The notes under the pieces were generated by a model. The model saw only the letters and a program-made list of their open reading frames with translations. It made no database searches and was not told the DNA's origin. Position numbers and translations under genes: made by a program. A stretch of 64,000 nucleotides of DNA from Halocatena marina (lineage in GTDB: Archaea; Halobacteriota; Halobacteria; Halobacteriales; Haloarculaceae): contig NZ_JALLPK010000001.1 of NCBI RefSeq assembly GCF_023276375.1, positions 1,984,001-2,048,000 on the forward strand. Reading direction: 5' to 3'. Shown here in pieces: positions 51,336-59,555 of this stretch. The number at the start of each line of letters is the position of its first letter. Positions within the stretch are counted from its first letter, which is position 1.

Positions 51336-51347
51336 CGCTTGTTTGGC

Positions 51348-51572
51348 TCACCGTATCCGATAGCATTTGAGGAGGATCGCTGCCGTACCCGATCCGAGTA
51401 CGCTGACGCCGACAAGGTTGAGAACGGCGATAGCGTGTGTGGCCGTTCCTGATGACGACCCGACGATAATGACGAGCGAGACGATGCCAGCGAGAGACTC
51501 GAGAGCGAGCAGTATCACAAACGCATCTGCACTCGAACAGACGTAATCGAAGAGCGTGAGATCGGTGGGCAT
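51348..51572 (-). CDS. Small two-helix membrane protein
   Basis: 74 residues with two long hydrophobic segments (about 15-38 and 45-68) and a short basic end. It lies on the minus strand inside the transporter locus, 60 bases downstream of the zinc-ribbon gene. I do not recognise it. The hydrophobic pattern and ordinary start support a real gene, and function is unknown. Confidence 0.5.
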   Translation of the reverse strand: MPTDLTLFDYVCSSADAFVILLALESLAGIVSLVIIVGSSSGTATHAIAVLNLVGVSVLGSGTAAILLKCYRIR

Positions 51573-51632
51573 CGTTTCGTCCGGTACGAATCGGTTTGGA
51601 AACGTAAACGTTCCGCCCGCTCGGCGTTTGTC

Positions 51633-51803
51633 TTACTCATCCGCATCCTCGCTGACGACGTATGGAACGCCACACTCTGGACAGTCGTGGTGCTGTCGTT
51701 CGAAGGTGGACCCACACCGGATGCACCGATAGGGATCGCTCGCGTCGTCGCTATCCGCCAACCCGAACCGTTCGAGGAGCCGTTGTACGAAGGACATACA
51801 CAT
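51633..51803 (-). CDS. Small zinc-ribbon protein
   Basis: 56 residues, MCMSFVQRLLERFGL then two CxxC knuckles (CIRCG and CPECG) and an acidic tail ending SEDADE. The pattern is the zinc-ribbon seen in many small haloarchaeal proteins. An ATG two codons downstream is an alternative start. It precedes the two-helix membrane protein on the same strand. The pair is inserted, in the opposite direction, between the binding-protein gene and the permease genes. Confidence 0.65.
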   Translation of the reverse strand: MCMSFVQRLLERFGLADSDDASDPYRCIRCGSTFERQHHDCPECGVPYVVSEDADE

Positions 51804-51943
51804 GGTTGAACGCGTCTATACAAGCGTTGTTCCGTTTCTGTCTCCGAACCACATGACAGTTAACAAGTGATTCGGCCTGAGAGGAGTTGTCACCTCTGTC
51901 CCATAGATTTATTGTAGCGGGAAAGAACAGGCAGGGTAGAACG

Positions 51944-52969
51944 ATGTACTACGTGAAGCGCATCGGTCAGTCAATTCTGGTGTTTTTCATAGCGCTCACG
52001 GTGACGTTTGCGCTATACCGATTGTTGCCATTCGGACCGACGGACATGGTCAAAGTCCAGCTGATGAAAGAGTCGCTCAAACAGGGAGCGAGTCCCACGC
52101 CACAACAGATGGCGAGTATCAACGCGATGGTTGAGACGTACACGGGGATCGATCCGACTCAGCCGTGGTACATCTCGTACTACGAGTATCTGCGTGATAT
52201 CGTGCTCTATCAGGATTTCGGTCGGTCTATCTTCAAGGGACGGCCCGTTTTTGATATCCTCTTTGAGGCGATGCCGTGGTCACTCTTTATCAGCATCTAC
52301 GGTCTTGCACTCGGAACGACCGTCAGTCTGCTACTCGGTGCGCTTATGGCCTACAACGAGGGAAGTGCATTCGATACCGGGATGACCGTCGTTGCCCTCG
52401 TCAACAGTACGATTCCGTACTACATCGTCGCCATTCTCTCGCTCATCGTGTTCTCGTTCAACCTAGAATGGTTTCCGAGCGGTGGTCGGATGGACCCGAA
52501 TACGACGGCCGGGCTCAACCTCCCGTTCATCGTCGGCGTCGTAGAGCACGCGGCGCTGCCGGTTCTTTCGGCGTTCATCGCAAGCTTCGGCGGTGCGCTG
52601 GCGTTCCGCGGCAACTGTATCCGAGAGATGGGAGAAGGATACATTCGCGTCGCCCGACTGCGTGGGATCAGTCAAGGACGGATCGCAATCCGGTACGTCG
52701 GACGGAACGCGCTGTTGCCAATCTACACGAACATTATGGTCGGAATCGCTAGCATCTTTGGGAGCAGCATCATCCTCGAAACCATCTTCAACTACCCGGC
52801 AATGGGCTTTGTGACATTCAACGCACTCATGAACCGTGACTACCCGCTCATAATGGGCGCGTTCATCATCTTTACAATCCTCACGCTGATCGGCATTCTC
52901 ATCGCCGATCTGACGTACGGCGTCATCGATCCACGCGTCTCGAAAGGAGGTGACCGTGAAGCCTACTGA
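51944..52969 (+). CDS. dppB: Oligopeptide ABC transporter permease, DppB type
   Basis: 341 residues with six membrane helices. It begins YYVKRIGQSILVFFIALTVTF, typical of DppB/OppB, and has the EAA-like coupling loop GEGYIRVARLRGISQGRIAI for contact with the ATPases. The ATG at 51944 is chosen; an in-frame start 57 bases upstream is unlikely. A TATA-like GATTTATTG near 51906-51914 precedes it. Its stop overlaps the start of the next permease gene, so the two are co-translated. Confidence 0.92.
   Translation: MYYVKRIGQSILVFFIALTVTFALYRLLPFGPTDMVKVQLMKESLKQGASPTPQQMASINAMVETYTGIDPTQPWYISYYEYLRDIVLYQDFGRSIFKGRPVFDILFEAMPWSLFISIYGLALGTTVSLLLGALMAYNEGSAFDTGMTVVALVNSTIPYYIVAILSLIVFSFNLEWFPSGGRMDPNTTAGLNLPFIVGVVEHAALPVLSAFIASFGGALAFRGNCIREMGEGYIRVARLRGISQGRIAIRYVGRNALLPIYTNIMVGIASIFGSSIILETIFNYPAMGFVTFNALMNRDYPLIMGAFIIFTILTLIGILIADLTYGVIDPRVSKGGDREAY
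52945..52953 (+). promoter_or_regulatory. Strong Shine-Dalgarno sequence for the second permease gene
   Basis: AGGAGGTGA is fully complementary to the 3' end of 16S rRNA. The GGAGG core sits 5 bases before a GTG at 52956, which decides that start over the GTG at 52950. Internal genes of this operon thus use ribosome-binding sites, while first genes are leaderless. Confidence 0.7.
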
Positions 52970-54011
52970 CGGGGCGGACGGCGGCGAGCCACGTCCTGAC
53001 GGCGGGACGAATAACCCAGATGGTCCCGGACCAATCGACGAAGCCACGCTCTTTACACAACTGTCCGATGTCCCTGAACCGACCGCTGCCGAGCGGCTTT
53101 CAGAGTGGTTCAATCGCCACGTCTACGCGCCCGGCGTGGTGTTCTTCTCCGACTGGCGGGCCGTCACCGGGGCAGTAATACTGACTGGCTTCCTCCTCAT
53201 GGGAACCGTCGGTGTGTACGTGGTCCCTGAACCGAGAGTAATGGAGGGTCCGATTTTCGTGATGCCGTTCACCAACTGGGACTATCCACTCGGGACGGGT
53301 GTGATGGGCAAATCTATCCTCGGGCAAGTCGTTCACGCGACGCCAGCGATGTTGAAGATGATCGCGGCTGGCGCACTCCTTTCAGTGAGCCTTGGGACCG
53401 TAATCGGAACGGTCGCTGGCTATCGCGGCGGACTCAGCGATAGCATCCTGATGACCGTCACGGATGTCGTTCTCACGATTCCGGGGCTCGCGTTAGTTAT
53501 CGTGCTCGCTAGCATCTACCAGCCCGAAGATCCGTTCATCGTGGGACTCATTCTCGGGATCGACAACTGGCCGCGCTTGGCGCGAACGATCCGCTCACAG
53601 GTTCTGAGCATCCGCGAAGAGGCGTTCACAGAATCATCGCGCATCATGGGGCTGTCGGAGCTGACCATTCTCCGAAAAGATCTCATTTCGAATCTTATGC
53701 CATACATCTCGGTGAACTTCGCAAACAGCTCTCGGAAGGTCATCTTCGAATCCGTTGGTCTCTACTTTCTCAGTATACTCCCGTTCACGACGCTGAACTG
53801 GGGGGTCATGATGAACGAGGCGTACAACGGCGCAAATCTGACGCGACCTGAAGAGCTCCACTGGCTGCTCATTCCCATGGTACTCATCATACTCGTCTCA
53901 CTGGGCTTCATCCTGCTCGCGCAAGGACTCGACCGGGTGTTTAACGTCCGGCTTCGGGCCCGTCACGAGAACGCTTCCAGAAGCGAGACGGACGGGGGTG
54001 AAAGAGCGTGA
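52956..54011 (+). CDS. dppC: Oligopeptide ABC transporter permease, DppC type
   Basis: 351 residues. A polar acidic N-terminal extension of about 60 residues (Gly/Pro/Asp-rich, then FTQLSDVPEPTAAE) precedes six membrane helices. The permease core has the coupling loop REEAFTESSRIMGLSELTILRK split by the usual glycine, and the pore-lining IGTVAGYRGG segment. It pairs with DppB to form the import channel. Its stop overlaps the next small gene (GTGA). Confidence 0.9.
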   Translation: MKPTDGADGGEPRPDGGTNNPDGPGPIDEATLFTQLSDVPEPTAAERLSEWFNRHVYAPGVVFFSDWRAVTGAVILTGFLLMGTVGVYVVPEPRVMEGPIFVMPFTNWDYPLGTGVMGKSILGQVVHATPAMLKMIAAGALLSVSLGTVIGTVAGYRGGLSDSILMTVTDVVLTIPGLALVIVLASIYQPEDPFIVGLILGIDNWPRLARTIRSQVLSIREEAFTESSRIMGLSELTILRKDLISNLMPYISVNFANSSRKVIFESVGLYFLSILPFTTLNWGVMMNEAYNGANLTRPEELHWLLIPMVLIILVSLGFILLAQGLDRVFNVRLRARHENASRSETDGGERA

Positions 54012-54265
54012 GCGTCACAAACGAATTTATCCTATCAATTCGTCGATCGCTTCTCGCTTTCCTCCTACTGCTGCGGGGATCATTTCTCGTGTTTGTCGTA
54101 ACGCTCGGGGTTCTGTTCCTCTGTCTCTCAATTCTCCTGTCAACGCACGCGCTCAAAAGCGTAACACACGGCGTGCTTGCAGGGATGTTCGCCATCTGGG
54201 GTGTGAGCGCACTCGTATACGGCGCTCTTGGCCACATTGGACTCCGACTGATTGGATACCACTGA
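54008..54265 (+). CDS. Small membrane protein embedded in the transporter operon
   Basis: 85 residues with two hydrophobic segments (about 15-45 and 53-78). It starts at a GTG overlapping the permease stop, so it is translated with the transporter. It has no known counterpart in the standard five-gene Dpp/Opp set. It may stabilise or regulate the permease complex, but nothing in its sequence says how. Confidence 0.7.
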   Translation: MSVTNEFILSIRRSLLAFLLLLRGSFLVFVVTLGVLFLCLSILLSTHALKSVTHGVLAGMFAIWGVSALVYGALGHIGLRLIGYH

Positions 54266-54496
54266 AACAATGACTCGATTATCCACATTCGTACACGTAT
54301 TGCTGCCCGCTCGAACCGCCACACAGTGGCCACCGACAGTTCGGCCAGCACTTGCAACCACACTGATCGGCCGACCACCAACTCGGTCCACAGTCCGACA
54401 CAGAACGAGGCGGCTCAAACGCTCCGGTCACGCTGTCAGACACGCTCTAAGCGGATGTCGTCAGCGTTGGAAGCAGAGACAGGACGGGAGGTGTCG

Positions 54497-55588
54497 GTGA
54501 GAGCCATGGCGACTGAGTCACAATTTTCATCGACTGTTGGCCGCGACACTGTGATCGAAATCCGGAACGCGAGCGTCTCGTTTAGTATGGATCGCGGGGA
54601 CTCACGCGTCCTCCGTGATGTGGATCTGTCGGTCCGTTCTGGCGAGGTGCTCGGCGTCGTTGGCGAGAGCGGAAGCGGAAAGTCAATGCTCGCCTCGGCG
54701 ATGCTCGATGCGGTCGTCGCCCCCGGCGAAGTGAGCGGAGAAGTCATCTACCGACCGCCGGGTCGTGAACCAGTCGACATCATATCACTCTCCAGAGAGG
54801 AGATGATCGATATTCGATGGAACGAGGTGTCGTTCGTCATTCAGAGCGCTCAGAGCGCGTTCAACCCGACGATGACGATCGGCGCACATTTCGAAGAGAC
54901 CCTTCGAGCGCACGATGAGGATGTCGATCGTGGGATGGACCGTGCCCGCGAGTTACTGACCGATCTTTATTTGCCCGCAGAGCAAGTGCTTCGGTCACAC
55001 TCACACGAGTTGAGCGGCGGGATGAAGCAACGCGCGCTCATTGCACTCAGTCTCATTTTGGATCCCGAAGTATTGGTTATGGATGAACCCACCGCAGCGC
55101 TCGATCTCCTCATGCAGCGCTCGATTATCAGCATGCTTGACGATCTTCGGGAGAAGTATGACCTAACGATCGTGTTCGTTACGCACGATCTCCCATTGGT
55201 TGCGGAGTTTGCCGACCGTCTCGCCGTCATGTACGCGTTCGAAATCGTCGAGCGCGGCCCGGCAGACGATGTGCTCGACCACGCCACTCATCCATATACG
55301 CGCGCGCTGTTGAACGCTGTTCCGAACATCTCCGATCGCGCGATGAATCTCGAAGGGATCGACGGATCGAGCCCCGACCCTGTTTCGATTCCGACAGGCT
55401 GTTCGTTCCACACGCGCTGTCCACTCGCCGATGAGGACTGCCGAGCAAATAGTCCAGATCTCGACAGCGTCGGACAGGATCACGAGGCGGCTTGTTTTCA
55501 CTGGGAGAAATCGAGAGAGGAGATTCCACTGCTGCTCGATGATCCAGGACGGACGATAGACGACGCAGGGGGTGAAACCAGTGAGTAA
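54497..55588 (+). CDS. dppD: Oligopeptide ABC transporter ATPase, DppD type
   Basis: 363 residues. Walker A GESGSGKS, signature LSGGMKQR and Walker B VLVMDEPTAALD followed by the switch His in FVTHD are intact. The C-terminal oligopeptide-transporter extension has the CSFHTRCPLADEDC cysteine pattern that binds an iron-sulfur cluster in some homologues. The GTG at 54497 is preferred because GGAGG lies 5 bases upstream, the same spacing as at the second permease gene; an ATG at 54506 is close behind. A longer frame from 54326 has no homology at its front. Confidence 0.92.
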   Translation: MRAMATESQFSSTVGRDTVIEIRNASVSFSMDRGDSRVLRDVDLSVRSGEVLGVVGESGSGKSMLASAMLDAVVAPGEVSGEVIYRPPGREPVDIISLSREEMIDIRWNEVSFVIQSAQSAFNPTMTIGAHFEETLRAHDEDVDRGMDRARELLTDLYLPAEQVLRSHSHELSGGMKQRALIALSLILDPEVLVMDEPTAALDLLMQRSIISMLDDLREKYDLTIVFVTHDLPLVAEFADRLAVMYAFEIVERGPADDVLDHATHPYTRALLNAVPNISDRAMNLEGIDGSSPDPVSIPTGCSFHTRCPLADEDCRANSPDLDSVGQDHEAACFHWEKSREEIPLLLDDPGRTIDDAGGETSE

Positions 55589-56705
55589 CGCAGATGAGCC
55601 GCCGCTTCTGTCGATCGAGAACGTGAGCGTTCATTTCACCTCGAAACGACTGTTCGGTCTCGCAGGCTCCGAGACCGTCCACGCGGTCGACGGTGTCAGT
55701 CTCGATATCCACGAGAACGACGTTGTTGCACTCGTCGGAGAGAGTGGCTGTGGGAAGACGACACTCGGAAAGACCGCGATCGGCGTTCAGCGGCCAACTG
55801 CTGGGCGGGTCCGATACCGTGGTCAAAACATCTGGGAGTCGATGGAGAGAAATGGGCTCTTCGGGTCCACGACAGAGGAGCATTCCGAGACAGAGATCCG
55901 ACGCGCGCTTCAGATGATTCATCAGGATCCCGGGAGCTCACTGAACGCCAACTACACCGTCGAATCCATTCTCGCAGACCCGTTGCGGCGCTGGCAATCC
56001 GAGATGACGTCTGCTGACCGGCGCGCCCGCATCTACGGGCTACTCGAATACGTCGGGATGACGCCAGCAGCGGATTACGCCGAACGCTATCCACACCAGC
56101 TTTCGGGTGGCGAACAGCAGCGTGTCGCACTCATTCGGGCGCTGTTGATGAATCCGGACGTGATCCTCGCAGACGAAGCCATTAGCGCACTCGACGTCTC
56201 GTTGCGCGTCGAGATGATGGAGTTAATGCTCGAACTCCAAGCACAGTTCGACACCTCGTATCTATTCATTTCACACAACCTCGCAAACGCAAAGCATCTC
56301 ACACAACAGGCGGGCGGACGGATCGGTATCATGTATCTCGGAGAAATCGTTGAGATCGGGACGCCCGAGCAGATCATCCACGATCCACAACATCCGTACA
56401 CGAAGGTTCTGTTGTGGGCCACATCGGATCTTCGGGACCGTTCGGGAGTTTCGGATCCGCCTGTCCGGTCGCTCGACGTTCCTGACCCTGCTGATCCGCC
56501 GAGTGGCTGCCGATTTCACACACGCTGTCCTGAGGCACGAGCAGCCTGTACGCGCGATAGCCCAGTTCTCGACGATCACGACGGCGATGGGCGGCGAACG
56601 GCCTGCTTCCGGCAAAAGAGCGATCACCCCTACTGGGAGAGCGAACCGCTGGATGACGACATAGCACTACAATCGAACGGAGCCACGTCGGCTGATACTG
56701 ACTAA
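55572..56705 (+). CDS. dppF: Oligopeptide ABC transporter ATPase, DppF type
   Basis: 377 residues. It has Walker A GESGCGKT, signature LSGGEQQR, Walker B VILADEAISALD, the switch His in ISHNLA, and the C-terminal CRFHTRCPEARAAC motif. It overlaps the end of dppD; a GTG at 55581 is an alternative start with better ribosome-site spacing. With DppD it powers import. A 25-residue insert of charged residues (ESMERNGLFGSTTEEHSE) between Walker A and the Q-loop is longer than in most relatives. Confidence 0.92.
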   Translation: MKPVSNADEPPLLSIENVSVHFTSKRLFGLAGSETVHAVDGVSLDIHENDVVALVGESGCGKTTLGKTAIGVQRPTAGRVRYRGQNIWESMERNGLFGSTTEEHSETEIRRALQMIHQDPGSSLNANYTVESILADPLRRWQSEMTSADRRARIYGLLEYVGMTPAADYAERYPHQLSGGEQQRVALIRALLMNPDVILADEAISALDVSLRVEMMELMLELQAQFDTSYLFISHNLANAKHLTQQAGGRIGIMYLGEIVEIGTPEQIIHDPQHPYTKVLLWATSDLRDRSGVSDPPVRSLDVPDPADPPSGCRFHTRCPEARAACTRDSPVLDDHDGDGRRTACFRQKSDHPYWESEPLDDDIALQSNGATSADTD

Positions 56706-56740
56706 TAGGTGCGATTGAATTTCGAGTAGATGTCGGTCAG

Positions 56741-57862
56741 TCAGTCGATACGGTACTGTTCAACCTTCGTTTCGTCGACTGTGATTCCGAGTCCCGGACC
56801 GTCTGGAACCGGGTATGATCCATCATCGATCTCGAACGGTTCCTTGATGATGTGGTCTGCCCACGCGTAGTAGACGCTGTCCGGCGGGAGGTTGATACCG
56901 GGGGTGCTTCCGACGACGTGGAGCATTGCCGCTGTCTTGATACCAAGATCGAAGCCGCAGTGATGAGAGACCGATACGCCAGCCTTGGCAGCGAGCGCGG
57001 CCTGCTCTTGAACAGCGATGATACCACCGGCGGGAACGAGATCAACCACGGCGACATCAATCGCGTCCGCTTGGAGCAGATACCGCAGATTGCGGGGGAA
57101 GTACGTGTCCTCATTGACCGCGATGGGCGTTCGGAGTCGCTCACGAAGCTTCGCGTATGTGCCGTACGCGTCGATCCGTACTGGCTGTTCGAGATACTGG
57201 AGGAGGACACCTTTGTCTTCGAGTTGGGCTGCAGCCCGGACCGTATCCTCTGCTGTCCAGCCTTGGTTTGGATCGAGGCGGAACTCCATCTCGCCATTGA
57301 CGGCATCGTGCATCGCTCTCAGGCGCTCTGTGTCTGCTCGCCAGTCGGGACCGGCCTTGGTTTTCAACGTCGAGAAACCAGACCCCATGGCTCGTCTCGC
57401 GTGCTCACGTGCTTCTTCGACCGGAAGGATACCGAGACAGAACGCTACCGGAACACGCTCTCTGACCGCGCCACCGAGTAGCTGATGGACGGGAACACCG
57501 AGGTTGTTGCCCAGTGCATCCCAGAGGGCAGTTTCGACAGCACCGAGAAACGGACGAACTTTGACGTATGGGAAGTAGAACTCCTCGATGAATCCCCTGA
57601 TCGAATCGAGTTCGCGGCCGATGAGTTTTGGAGCGATAACATCCTCGATAACAGCGCGGGTCACCGCAGCGGACTTCATCGCTACGAGCATCTCGCCCCA
57701 TCCCACTTGTTTCTCGTCGGTCTCTACTCTGATGAGCATTCGAGTGATCGACTCAACGCTGGCATGGTTGCTCACGTACGGTGCGAGACCGAACTCCGAT
57801 TCTGATTCGAGGGGCAGGACATCCATCTCTACCGGGATGGCTTCTACGTTCCTGATCAGCAT
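56741..57862 (-). CDS. Enolase-superfamily enzyme, mandelate-racemase subgroup
   Basis: 373 residues with the capping domain and TIM barrel of the superfamily. The active-site set reads: KTK (Lys167 and Lys169), metal ligands Asp197 (RLDPNQGW), Glu225 (YLEQPV) and Glu251 (AVNEDTY), then Asp274 (VVDLVPAGG) and His300 or His301 (SHHCG). Lys plus a His-Asp pair is the mandelate-racemase pattern, seen in acid-sugar dehydratases and racemases. Dipeptide epimerases carry a second lysine where this protein has VVD. So it is probably not an L-Ala-D/L-Glu epimerase despite the neighbouring murein genes. It faces the transporter operon tail to tail. The substrate is open, perhaps a sugar acid. Confidence 0.85.
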   Translation of the reverse strand: MLIRNVEAIPVEMDVLPLESESEFGLAPYVSNHASVESITRMLIRVETDEKQVGWGEMLVAMKSAAVTRAVIEDVIAPKLIGRELDSIRGFIEEFYFPYVKVRPFLGAVETALWDALGNNLGVPVHQLLGGAVRERVPVAFCLGILPVEEAREHARRAMGSGFSTLKTKAGPDWRADTERLRAMHDAVNGEMEFRLDPNQGWTAEDTVRAAAQLEDKGVLLQYLEQPVRIDAYGTYAKLRERLRTPIAVNEDTYFPRNLRYLLQADAIDVAVVDLVPAGGIIAVQEQAALAAKAGVSVSHHCGFDLGIKTAAMLHVVGSTPGINLPPDSVYYAWADHIIKEPFEIDDGSYPVPDGPGLGITVDETKVEQYRID

Positions 57863-58440
57863 GGTCACCAATCACTACCCCTGTACAAAAAACTCAGTAT
57901 CGATCGACCTGTTCTTTAGGAAGTAAGAGATCGAGGATATGTGAATGTAACACTACTCGACAATCGGCACCAATAACATCTCAACCATTATTAAATAATA
58001 TTATATACAATGGTGTTGAATATACATAGTGTGGTTGCGAATTGACCAGTTGCGACACGACGCCAATTGCGAGATCAACGTCGAATCCAATCTTCGGCAG
58101 ACATCTCACCGTACTCCCACCAGCGCGGGTGCGTGCTGTAGGTCAGATTCGACATGATCCGATGAGTGCCGTGATGGAGGCATGCTCACATCGAGCATTT
58201 CCGAACGACACCACAATCAGCACCCAACCTCGGCGCTGCACTGACGAACGGGCGGTGAACCAACAACCGGTGAACAACGACTGAACGAGCAGCGACAACA
58301 CGACCGGTGCGGAATCGTAGATCATGCTCCACTCACGCGCTGAAATCACGATTTGACGCGTCTCACCGGCGAACCCCCGCCGCTTTCAGTAACGTCCTCC
58401 TCACAGAGCAGTCAAGAACCCAAAGAAGAGAAACACGATA
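57863..58440. other. Intergenic between divergent genes
   Basis: About 580 bases upstream of both the enolase-superfamily gene and the FilR1-type regulator gene. The left part is AT-rich and should hold the promoters. Short frames in the right part show no coding character. Confidence 0.5.
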
Positions 58441-59265
58441 ATGTTCGATAACACAGAGATCTCACACGACCACATTCGATTTCTTTCTGTCTCTCCAGCC
58501 CGAATCCGTCTTCTCAGCTGTCTCGATGAGGCCCCACGGTGTCCGTGTGACCTCACGAGTGTGCTCTCCTTGTCTCGGCGTGGAATTCAGCGCAATCTCT
58601 CGGAGTTGGTCGAACGAGGATGGGCTAAGAAGACAGAAGGCGAATATCACCTCACGACGAGAGGAACGTTCATCACAAGGCAGTACAGCGATTTTCTTAC
58701 GACGCTCGATATTATCGACGAATACGAGCCCTTTTTCACGCATCTTCCGGATTACGCGCACATTCCCAGCCCTCAATGGCTTCACGACGCAGAGATTGTC
58801 ACAGCAACTGCTGATCATCCGTATGCACCGCTTAATGAGTACGTAAACTGTCTTCACACACACACAGGTTCGATCGAAACCGTGCGCAGCACACTTCCTG
58901 TCCTGAGCCGGTTCTACACCGATCTTCACAGGGAACTCTCAGAACGTGGCGTCGATACCGAGATTCTTCTTGATCAGGGGATAACCGACGTGTACCGAAA
59001 CGAGAATCCGGAAAGTTTAGAGAATATGCTCTCTCTCGATACACTCACGCTGTACGAACACGACGAAAACATCGATTTCGGACTCACGCTCACAGATCGT
59101 CGTGGATTCATGGGAGCATACGATAGCCATGGCCAGCTACGAGCGTCGATTAAATGCACGAATCCCGAGTTTCTCGACTGGGCGATGGAACTCTATCAGC
59201 GCTATCGGCACGCCTCACGAGAGATTGAGCTGACAGAGACCGTCTCTGTTCGAGACGAATCCTGA
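58441..59265 (+). CDS. Haloarchaeal winged-helix regulator with FilR1/DUF1724 domain
   Basis: 274 residues. The N-terminal winged helix (SPARIRLLSCLDEAP to LTTRGTFITRQ, about residues 15-80) is of the ArsR/MarR kind. The C-terminal DUF1724/FilR1 domain includes the conserved YEHDENIDFGLTLTDRRG core. This architecture is expanded in haloarchaea and methanogens and is thought to bind small ligands. It is divergent from the enolase-superfamily gene and may control it or the esterase downstream. Confidence 0.85.
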   Translation: MFDNTEISHDHIRFLSVSPARIRLLSCLDEAPRCPCDLTSVLSLSRRGIQRNLSELVERGWAKKTEGEYHLTTRGTFITRQYSDFLTTLDIIDEYEPFFTHLPDYAHIPSPQWLHDAEIVTATADHPYAPLNEYVNCLHTHTGSIETVRSTLPVLSRFYTDLHRELSERGVDTEILLDQGITDVYRNENPESLENMLSLDTLTLYEHDENIDFGLTLTDRRGFMGAYDSHGQLRASIKCTNPEFLDWAMELYQRYRHASREIELTETVSVRDES

Positions 59266-59555
59266 GCTGATCTTCGATACAGATCACCGACATGCGATAC
59301 CAACCCGCCTGAAAGAGCAATAGTAGTCATCCTGACTCGACGAGCAATCACTCGAATGAAGCGGAAAACTACAATCCGCAGAAGACGACCGTACGAGCGG
59401 ATTCTACTTATGCACCCGTGTATACGAGGAAGCGACTTCATGAGATCAGAAACGGTTGTGTTGCATATGGAACATAAGCCGGCAACAAAAGACGGTTCCG
59501 ATCAACAGTGTGTGAAAACCGATGTGACCAGCATTCTCGTAGACGGTGAGTCCTC
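59266..59555. other. Spacer before the esterase gene
   Basis: Holds a 67-codon frame (59356-59559) whose TGA overlaps the esterase ATG. The translation is basic and unlike haloarchaeal proteins, so I do not call it a gene. Confidence 0.4.

Noticed and set aside
56741..57862. L-Ala-D/L-Glu epimerase, as expected beside murein genes
   Set aside because: The second catalytic lysine is absent and a His-Asp pair of the mandelate-racemase type is present.
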